NCBI GenBank assembly: GCA_023512835.1 | Contig: CM042087.1 | Coordinates: 8,348,550 to 8,412,549, forward strand | From: Taxillus chinensis | Taxonomy: Eukaryota > Streptophyta > Magnoliopsida > Santalales > Loranthaceae | Direction: 5' to 3' | Length of the DNA stretch: 64,000 bases | In this document: positions 11,683 through 20,760 of the stretch, piece after piece | Position numbering within the stretch: position 1 is the stretch's first letter | Layout: each line of letters opens with the position of its first letter | Translations under genes and position numbers: made by a program | Notes under the pieces: model-generated | What the model was told of the DNA's origin: nothing | What the model saw: only the letters and a program-made list of their open reading frames with translations | The model's database searches: none

Positions 11683-14600
11683 TGTCATCACCGGATTTCG
11701 TCCGGGGGGAGATACCGTTTTTGGGGATGCGGTTCTCCCACCCTTCACCCGAATGGTGATGAAAAAAATACAGAGTCGCCACCAACTGTTTTTGGGGTGC
11801 AGTTGGTCACCTAAAAAATGGTCTATGCTGCTAGAGTTGGGTCCGGGAGTTAATTACGTGCGGAGAAAGATTAGCACCCCCGTAACGCCCTTTCGGTACC
11901 TATCTTAAGAGAAGGAGGTTTCTAACAAGTTTTAACCGTTTACTAGTCATGACAAAATTTTCCTATAGCCTAAAGTTCTATCTTTTTTATTTTTCTAAGT
12001 TGTTTGTTAAAGTTAAAAATAAGTCAAAATTACCCTAAGCCTCTAAGGAATATCCTAATGTTCTATTTTGTTTCGGTTTCGGTTTTATTTTTGTTTTTGT
12101 TTTGACATTTTAAGAATTATTTTTATTTTATTTTATCTTTTTGAAATTAAATCTAGTTTTAAAAGCTAAAAAAATCCTATGGATTCAAATTATCTAAGTC
12201 TTATATTCAAAGTTTAAAACTTAAAATGCTTTTTTTTTCCTGATGCTAAGGATAAAAAAAATCCAAGTACTGAAAAGCCCAAGTGTTGGGAAAAGGTTTT
12301 TTTTGTTTGTTTATTTGTAGGTTTAGTTATTTTTTTTTTGGAAAACACTTTCTTTTTTTGTTTGGAAAGCATTTTTAATTAAAGAAAAGTTTTTTTTCTT
12401 TTAAAGAAAATACATAAAAAAAACAAATACAAGTGTAGTGTGTGATAATGTGCCAAAAGAAAAAAAACAATCTCATCTTTTTTTCCTTTTCCTTTTCTCT
12501 TTTTCTCTCTCTTTTTTTTTTGCTTTCTCTTTTTCTTTTTTTTTTAATGTGTTGATTACAGATTACAACAATTATTGGGCAAAAGACCCATAGATACAAA
12601 ATTGGCCAATGCTAACATTCTTGCTTAAGGCCCAAACAGAAAATAAATAAACAAATAAAATAAAATAAAACTAACTCTTTTTTTGGTTTACAAAGCTAAA
12701 AGGGAGCGTATCATGCAACCACGCTAAAATAGTAAGGAACTCCTCCCGTCAACGACAACACGTGTGAAACAAATACCAGGAAGCAACATATGAGTATGGG
12801 ATATAACAGCTAACCCAATAACCAAATCAAAAACCAAGATAAACTAGATAAAGAAGTGAAAAGGCATAACCCAGCAATAAACCAACATGGGAAAGCAAGT
12901 AATGCCAACCCATCATAACCCAGCATCAAATGAAAATAACCCAGCAAAAGAAACACATAAATATCAAACCAAGTAGCAATCCTGAGGAGGAGGGGTTAGG
13001 CGGACCAAAAAGGAAATGAACAAGATAATCTCGCAGACAGATCAGATGAGAAACATTAAAAACAAAAATAGAGAAACAAAAGATAACTAACCAAAGGAAA
13101 ACGTTTGTTTATTTTACCAGAACCCAAAATGCCCAAATACAGAAGACAACCTAGGCATACATAAAAAACCAGATACAAATGGGTAAAACCAGAGGACACC
13201 AACCCCAATCGTGCACCACTGACACATCTATCCCGTGAGCCATGAACCAAACCAAAAAAAACCTCTGTAAACTAAACAAACAAAAACCCAGACAGCAAGC
13301 CACAACCCAGAATGCAACAAAATCGTCAACTTTAACCATGACAAAGGGAAGAATTCCGACAATCAATATGAAGTGAAATTAAAATGCGAACAAACAAAAG
13401 AAACACGTGGAGGGGACAACGTTCATTACCAAGCAGAAAGGATAAGCGATGATGACGTTTAAGGGGTCTTCTTCTCCTGTCACCTTCTCGATTGCGTCCT
13501 TTGGCTGTTCGATGCTGCGCAAGCAAGGCAATGAGTCCTTAAGTCCTTAGGTCGGATTGTGACAGCGCTCGGGACAGCCGGACCGTGATGGCGTGCTGGA
13601 CAATGGGTGAAAGCTCCAGTCGACTTGAATAGTAAGGGTGGAATGCGAGCCGCAACTGGTATCCCACGTCGACTGGTGAAACGATCGCAGGCCGAAGGGC
13701 GTGGAAATGCTCTGACACGATGGAAGAGGGAAGAAGAGGAATCAGGTGGTCGATTGGGTGTTTGGGAAAGGGGTGGATGAAGGTTCTGGAGTCCTTCCGT
13801 GCAAAGAGGAAAGAAATCAAGAGCGAGATTTGTGGTCTGGTTTTGGATTTTTTGGAGTCCAGAGGAGATGGTGTAGGATGGCGGCCGGAGGTGCGTTTTC
13901 CGGCCGGGAGGCTCTCTGTGGTTTGTGGAGATGGAGGCAGAAGGAAGATGAGGATTAGGTGTTTTCGACTTTGTTGTAGAGAGAGCCCCCCTTTGTTTGG
14001 TGGAGGAGATAAATATAGAGAGAGGAGATGGGTGAGGTTTTAGGGTTTGATTGGGGCGGTGAGGAACCATCGGAAGGTGATCAGCCATGGTTAGCTTCAA
14101 AGGGGTTGGGTTATAGCTATGAGAGGGAGAAAGGGACCGAGGCTTGACCATGGTTGGTGAGGAGAGAGAGGCGCGTGATGGGCTGGGCGAGCTGCGGCAA
14201 CAGGGATGAAAGCCGATTTGGGGATGGCAGAGGAAGAAGAGAAGGGGAAAGGGGAAGGCAGTGATGCCCAAAATGTGGCTGCGGCGCTGCGCCTGGGGAA
14301 GAAGAAAAGGTGCGTGAAGAAAGAGACACGACGGTGAGGGAGAAATGAGTTGACTGATTTTTGATTTTCATTTGTTTTTTGTTTTGTTTTGTTTTTTGTT
14401 TTTTTATTTCAATTTATTGTTTGTTTTTTGAACTGATGAGAAGGGGACACGTGGATTAGGTTAGGCGAAAAAAAAAGATGGCGGCTAGGTTTATGATTTT
14501 TCGATTGGGTATTTTTTTAATTGATGTTTTTTAGTTTTGGGATCGGTAATGCGATCTGAATTTCGCAAAACCTCGAAAAATTTATTTTTGGACTCGGGAT

Positions 14601-15121
14601 GTCGTGAGGAGCGTTCCTGTGTCATTTTTATTTTAAAATGATTTTATTTTCGCGCCAAGCCTTTACTGCAATTATTTATTATCAAAAAATGTAATTTTTG
14701 ATTTTTATTAAAAAAGGCCCCTGGAATGAATATATACAATATATATGTCAAAGTTCTCAGAACGACGAGTAGAATGAGAATATGAGGTTCGTGACCTGAT
14801 CCGGAGTGCTATTTGGAAAGTCAATTACCGTTTTAACCGTCGCTGATGGCCCGATGTTGTTTTGACCATTTCTTATTCGTTTGACCTCAGAATCGAGTGT
14901 GGTCAAAGGCGTTGATCCTCGAATTTGATTTTCTATTGCCCAGGACTAGCTCTTTGGCATTTGGACTTTGGAGACCTTTTTGAATAATTTCTTGAAATTG
15001 GGCATTTGTAGCTCAGTGGTCATGACTCTGTCATCCTGTAAAATTTCAACAAATCGAGGCAGCACGGAGGAAAATTGAATTTGATAAAATACATCCAACC
15101 CGGACAGAATGGGGTCCAATA
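11683..15121 (-). repeat. 5' LTR of Tat-A
   Basis: This 3439-bp copy is collinear with 2270-5613. It keeps a roughly 95-bp segment (about 14178-14300) that is missing from the other LTR. Its outer end reads CCAATA instead of the CCAACA of the partner, so the canonical TG/CA terminus is lost on this side. A TATA-like site on the minus strand lies near 14006-14018. Confidence 0.92.
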
Positions 15122-15126
15122 GATAC
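15122..15126. other. Right target-site duplication of Tat-A (GATAC)
   Basis: GATAC follows the LTR end at 15121 and is continued by ctattccgat. That is collinear with the gag sequence that would follow position 2269. Confidence 0.93.
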
Positions 15127-15136
15127 CTATTCCGAT

Positions 15137-16410
15137 ATTAAGTTATCCGGAGATATTAAGTTATTCGGATTAAGAGATGGGGACATATATTCAGTGGTCT
15201 TAAGAAATAATTCTTTTGACCCTGTATGCGTCCTCACTACAGCATTAAATGAAGAAAGTTGGCTATGACACAAGCATTGTGCACATTTAAATTTTAAAAC
15301 GTTGTTTAAACTAGCGTCGCTTGACTTGGTAAATGGTCTACCTAAACATAAATACTCCAGAGATTCACTCTGTCAAGAATGCCAACTCGGCAAGCAAACC
15401 AAGCATAGCTTTAAGAGCAAATCAGTTAATTCAATAACTGCTTCGTTGCAACTTCTTCATATAGACCTTTGTGGCCCCATTTCTATTGCTTCTCTTGCTG
15501 GTGCGAGATATATCCTCGTGGTTATCAATGACTTCACCAGTTATACATGGGTGATGTTCCTGAAATCGAAGGATCAAACCTTTGAACATCTTGTAGATCT
15601 CTTTAACTGGATAAGCAATTCACAAGGACTGAGCATTAAATGCATCGGGAGTGATCATGGTACGAAATTTGACTTTTCTGATATGAGATCATATTGTTCT
15701 GAACAGGGCATTCAGCACGACTTCTCTGTGCCTAGGACTCCACAACAAAATGGAGTTGCTGAGCGTAAGAATCGTACTTTAGTCGAAGCTGGTAAAACAA
15801 TGTTAGTATGGGCAAAGCTTCCTCTCAGTCTATGGGATGAAGCTATGTCCACTGCATGCTATGTTCAGAACAGAACTCTTATCAATAAGGTTACCATGAA
15901 AACACCCTATGAGATGTGGAGAGGAAGGAAGCTGTCAATCTCTCATTTCAAAGCTTTTGGGTGTGCTTGCTACGTGTTAAACAACGGCAAAGAGGCCCGG
16001 AGTAAATTTGAGCCAAAATCCGATAATGGGATCTTTGTCGGATACTCGTTACACAGCAAGGCTTATCGCATCTTCAATAGAAAACGTTTAACAGTTGAAA
16101 AATCTATCCATGTTGATTTTGATGAGTCTAACCTTGATTGGTCAAGTGTAGGATCTTCAAATCCAAATGTGTAAGTTAACACGGACATGATTGACTATTC
16201 AAAGTTCAAGCATGTTCCTGCCACTACGATTGATCAATTAACAATCACTAGTGAAGCAAGAAGAAATGTCACTGATGATGCTTCCGAAGATTTGGACTCA
16301 GGACTTCCACTCAATTTCGGACCAATTGATACGGACATTCAAAACACCGAAGAACCTTCTAGTCTGTCCGAACCAGTTAATACTGAAAATCACAGTGCCG
16401 AAGAACCACA
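15137..16410 (+). pseudogene. pol fragment of Sire-B (GAG-preintegrase and integrase)
   Basis: The frame 15302-16174 encodes the end of the integrase zinc-binding region (CQECQLGKQTKHSF) and the rve core. Visible acidic positions lie in HIDLCGPI, GSDHGTKF and the Glu of NGVAERKNRTL. Downstream come the KAFGCACYVL and GIFVGYS segments typical of copia integrase. The upstream His-His part is broken (a TGA replaces Trp near 15265). A TAA at 16172 replaces a Gln codon of Sire-A, after which the frame continues as a Ser/Glu-rich linker to about 16405. Integrase would join element cDNA to host DNA in the nucleus. RT and RNase H are absent. Confidence 0.88.
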
Positions 16411-16547
16411 AAGACAAAAAACAATAATAAAAAAAATATAATAATAATAAAAAACAATAATATACAATAATATTCAATATGAACAATTGCACAAATCGAA
16501 ACGAGGTTAGTAAGAAGAATAAAATATAAAAAAGACAATACATGAAC

Positions 16548-18718
16548 TGTCATCACCGATTTTCGTTTGGGCCATAACCAAATGATGAAATGTACAGAGT
16601 CGCCACCAACTGTTTTTGGGGTGTAGTTGGTCACCTAAAATGTGGGTGGTTTATGTTACCAGAGATAAGGGTTCGGGGGTTGGTTACGTGTAGGGAAGGA
16701 TTAGCACCCCTACAACGCCTTTTCGATACCAATAGGAGGAGGAGGTTTCTATTTGTTTTTCACTGTTTTAACTGAGTGAGGACATTATTGTTTTCCAAGT
16801 CTATGTTTTTATTTTGCTAAGTTATTTGTCAAAATTATGGTTAAAATTAATGTATCCTAAATTTCTAAAAGGAATCATAAAAGTTTTGTTTTGCTTTTTA
16901 TTTGAAGTGGAAATGAAATCCTAAGGTTTTATTATTATTTTTTTGTTTTTGAAAATTAAAATCCTAAAAATTGAAATATGTTTTTTTAACATTTTTTTGT
17001 TTGAAAACATTTTTGTTTTTTGTTAAAAATGTTTTATTATTTTTTTTGTTTTTGTTTTTGGTTTTTGAAAACTCTTTTTTTTTGTTTCGAAAGCTTAATC
17101 ACAAGTTAAAACTTAAAAATGCATATTTGTGTTTTTTTTACTATAACTAAATGCACATACATATCAAAATAAATGTGGAGTGTGAGTGTGACATCCACAA
17201 ACTCACTCTTTTTTTCTTTTTTTTTTTAATCTCTTTTTTCTGTTTTCTCTCTGTTCGTTTTTTTTTGCTTTGCTTTTTACATATTACAATTACACATAAC
17301 AAAATAAACAAAACAAATGATTACATCACTAAAACAGAGGAAAAAACGAAATATAAATAATAGAAATGAAATTTAACAATATAGCACAGGAGGTAACAAA
17401 ACTGACTTTATCGATCTTGGCAGCAGTACTACGTATGAGCTATCCTGTTGGCATTGGTAGTGCTGAAAGAACCTCCGAATCTAGTCGACAACTGTGAGCT
17501 CGCCTTGTGCAATGCACCGGAATTTGGCCGGATTTGGAAACTGATGCTAGAGATAGACTGACACTGAGAAAGGATTGGAAAAAAGCTCTAGGGATTTTTT
17601 TGGTGGTTTTGGTTTTTCGTGGGTTTTTTTTGGGTGTACATTCTAGACTGGGCGTTTTCTAGTTGTAAGACTGGGCAAAGGAAAAAAGCTTGGGTGTAAT
17701 CCTCTCTGGGCATGAAGACTCTCTCGGTCCTCTCTGCTTTTTTCTTTTTTGGGGTCCGAACTCTCCTTTCGCACGTGGACAGAAGATTGGATTTAAAGGG
17801 GTTGGCTCAATTTGGCTAGACCGTCATTATTATGCATTTATTGCTCTATTATGAATGTCAGCATTTTTAATTGCAAGATTCTGGCTTTTGTCTAGTGGTT
17901 GGACAACCTATGCGTAAAATGGGGCAGCTTGTGATTGTTTTTTGTTCTTTTGTGAGCACATGCGTTTGACAGGTGTTGAAAAGCATCTCTGACAATTGCC
18001 AGCTAATAAAAATGCGTCCCGTGAATAATTTGGGAGAGCGACCACAGATATAAGGCCAAAACAGCTAAAGTCAAAGGTCAATAGGGTCGAAGGTCAATGG
18101 TCAACAGGTCGAAGGTCAATGGTCAACGGGTCAAAGGTCAAGGGTCGCTGGTCCAAGGGTCGAAGGTCAACCCTTGAAGATTCGAAGGTTTCGAACCTTC
18201 GAACCTTCGAGGCTTCGAGGCTAGTTTTTTTTTTTTACCCTCACCTAAAATGCTAAAATGGACCAACTTTTAGGGATTGTTTGGGAGGACCCGAATTCAC
18301 CGAAATAGACGTTTTGGAGTATTTCACGCAAGCACATTTTTGGGCGGTTTGAACAAGGGCATTGACTGTCTTTTGGCGAGTTTGACTTTTTTCAACAAAT
18401 ATTCTTTTGGCCATAACTTCTTCGTTTTAAGTTGGAATTGAGCTCGGTCAAGTGCGTTAGTCTCCAAATTTCATCCTCTATCACCTGGTGTTGGTCTTGG
18501 GGCACTTCAGAGACCTATCGTAGAGGCTATGAATTTTGGGCTTCCCTGTGCATGTCAATGTATCCATCTTGTGCAAATCGAGGTTAACATCAACTCCAAA
18601 CCATTCCTTGGTAGTGGGGAATCTTTATGGACCTGTTCAATAAGGTATATGGCATTGACAGAAAGGTAAATATAAAATGGGGTTAGTATGTCCAACTCGA
18701 ACAAAATGGGGTCCAATA
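16548..18718 (-). repeat. Solo LTR of a third Tat-like family (Tat-C)
   Basis: The 2171-bp sequence starts TGTCATCACCG and ends GGGTCCAATA, with TGAAC on both sides (16543-16547 and 18719-18723). The flanks join to reconstitute the continuous Tat leader seen at 11080-11120. No internal region is present, so this is a product of LTR-LTR recombination. It includes long T-rich tracts (about 16900-17280) and a minisatellite at 18065-18215. Confidence 0.92.
18065..18215. repeat. GGTCGAAGGTCAA minisatellite and TTCGAA dyads inside the Tat-C LTR
   Basis: Words such as ggtcaa, ggtcgaaggtcaa and gggtcgaaggtc recur at 12-19 bp intervals. They are followed by nested TTCGAA/CCTTCGAACC dyads around 18178-18212. 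The region could form hairpins. No coding frame is apparent. Confidence 0.85.
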
Positions 18719-19084
18719 TGAACAATAACAATAAGAATATTTACAAAACAGTATATAGCAAGATAGCATTAATAAAATAATATGGTCTAATATGAATGCA
18801 CCTATCCTTCAAAAGGAAGGCTAAAATGAGCAAACAATATGTGGGTTAATGTCCCTAATGGACTTTTACTATTAAACCTATCTTATTCGTTGGTCCCCAA
18901 ACTTCCTCTATAAGGGGCTCCGTACGCCATGGGATTTACCAGAGGGGAGCCTTAAAAGGACGTGCCTTAAAAGGACATCAAGCTTGAGTGAGGAGTCTGA
19001 GATCCCTTTACGGATAATGATCAACGTGCAGGGCACCCTAATAAACCTCGCTAATTTAGACTGTGATAAAAACTCAGGTATAGG

Positions 19085-19089
19085 GTTTA
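19085..19089. other. Left target-site duplication of Sire-C (GTTTA)
   Basis: GTTTA precedes TGTTGGTCCC and recurs at 32303-32307 directly after the other LTR. Joining the two sides gives gggtttatgcatgaat, as in Tat-A near 11457-11472. Confidence 0.95.
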
Positions 19090-20617
19090 TGTTGGTCCCT
19101 TAGAGCCTAAAGGGGGGTGAATAGGCTCTTATCGAAACTCTTTTCTCACTCTTTGGCACAACACTTATCTGGTTAAGAGATAGAATCAATGCGGAAGATA
19201 ACTAGATAGTGAAAGTATTTTATTTTATTATCAGTATGATAAGTACAACAAAATAGAAGCAGACTAAAGCTTGAGAGCTTTTAGATTTACTTAACAACTC
19301 TTTAACACTCTATTTACAATGTACTCACACACTAGCCTTTATGATCTCAATGAGCTTTGGTACATACACAAAAACTATTACACGCTCACTTATGCACACT
19401 TATAAAATGTACAAGTGTTGCTATTTATAGCGACATCCACATGGGACAACCTTGGAACTTGTTGTTCCGGATATTGTGCACATTTACTATCTCTCGAAAA
19501 TCTCTCTGCCTCAATTGCTGCGGATGTGGTCTTCAAGATCTTGGGTTTGCAATGCATAAGAGTCTTTTGTAAGTTCCCAAGTGTAGTTAAAGTTACGTCC
19601 ACATATCCGGATGATCCACGTGTAAGATGCTTTCGGTTTTCAACAAGTTTGTCTTACATCGGGAAGTAGCGAGCTGGTGACTTTGAATACGAAGAGATAA
19701 GTTGAAGTAGCGTCTTCTTGAATCCGATGTAAGGTTCCTTACTCTATGTTAAACTAAGTTCGGATCCTTACTCCATAGTACTGATTGCTTACTCTGTATC
19801 AATTTAATACTGGAATCCTTATTCTGTGTAAGCACTTCCTTACTCCGTATGAAAGAGAAGGTCAGAGTGCTTACTCCGCATCAGCGCTTCCTTACTCCGC
19901 ATCTAGTTTCCTTACTCCACATGAGTTAAAGGAACGAATGGCTTACTTCATATCAACACATCCTTACTCTGCATGAGTGAGTGGTTTGGATTCCTTACTC
20001 CGTATCTAGTTTCCTTACTCCACATGAGTTAAATGAACGGATTGCTTACTCCGTATCAGCACATTCTTACTCCGCATGAGTGAGTGGTTCGGATTCCTTA
20101 CTCCGCATCTAGTTTCCTTACTCCGTGCGAATAAAGACTCAAGTCCTTATTCTGTAGAAGTACTTCCTTACTCCGCATGTATGGAAGACTCGGATTCCTT
20201 AGTCCGTGTCTTCTTTACTTTAGTTCGGTTGAGTGGAAGACTTATCTTTTCAACTCCGTAACGACTCTCTTACTCCGTGCGACTTTGTAGACTAAGATTC
20301 TTACTCTGCATCTATTTGACTTAGTCCATTTGAAGTATTAGGTGCGGATTTCTTAGTCCGTAGCTTTTAGGTTCTTAGTCCGCACAAATGATCCTTTTCC
20401 GTAAGAAGTAAAGACTTGGTTATATACCAAGTGTTTGATGACACTCATCCTCACCTGGATCAAGATTATGTATCCTGTCCTTAGCTTTGCTCTTATGAGT
20501 GTAGATCCGGATGAAGATCATATCTTCTGCAATGACTTAAGACAAAACAATAAAGGTCTCAAATCAAATTACATAGGGCTTTATCAGCAATATCCAAATT
20601 CTGGGCTTGATCCAACA
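19090..20617 (-). repeat. 3' LTR of Sire-C
   Basis: It begins TGTTGGTCCCTT and ends GATCCAACA in plus-strand reading (1528 bp). It is closely similar to 30877-32302. An array of TCCTTACTCCG words (the reverse complement of the GGAGTAAGGA motif) occupies about 19730-20400. A minus-strand TATA box ctataaatagc lies near 19422-19432. Confidence 0.93.
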
Positions 20618-20634
20618 ATCTCCCCCAATTATGG
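20618..20634 (-). other. Polypurine tract of Sire-C
   Basis: On the minus strand, aattgggggagat abuts the LTR start TGTTGGATC. The same word (atcgggggagat) abuts the Sire-A 3' LTR at 60931-60942. Confidence 0.85.
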
Positions 20635-20760
20635 ATATGCCCAAACCCTTTGTAATCTGATCTGGTAAGCAACGCAAAAAGATAACATATAAAATAGAAA
20701 TCACATCCATTTTTATAAATCAGCAACAAAGTATAATTCAGCTTTTATACAAAATTTTCA

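Larger units (their letters stand above)
2270..15121 (-). mobile_element. Tat-A: Ogre/Tat-like gypsy element retaining gag only
   Basis: Two long LTRs (2270-5613, 3344 bp; 11683-15121, 3439 bp) flank about 6.07 kb of internal sequence and are bordered by the duplication GATAC. On the minus strand the order is LTR, primer site TGGCGACTCTGCTGGGG (about 11662-11680), gag (10475-9009), a non-coding 3' region with tandem repeats, a polypurine tract (about 5614-5626) and the LTR. No protease, RT, RNase H or integrase motif is present in the internal region. The primer site and very long LTRs are typical of the Ogre/Tat group as I recall it. The absence of pol makes it a non-autonomous derivative. 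Confidence 0.88.
392..16410 (+). mobile_element. Sire-B: truncated Sirevirus-like Ty1/copia element, split by Tat-A
   Basis: A 5' LTR (392-1941), an initiator-Met-tRNA primer site and a gag start at 2005 are followed by a 12.85 kb gypsy insertion at 2270-15121. Gag resumes after it for about 15 nt and then jumps directly into pol, so about 2 kb of gag and early pol has been lost. Pol runs to about 16405 in the linker before reverse transcriptase, where it meets AT-rich Tat-B sequence. RT, RNase H, ORF3 and the 3' LTR are missing. The exact right junction (16405-16425) is fuzzy, and no target duplication is visible for the element as a whole. Confidence 0.85.
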
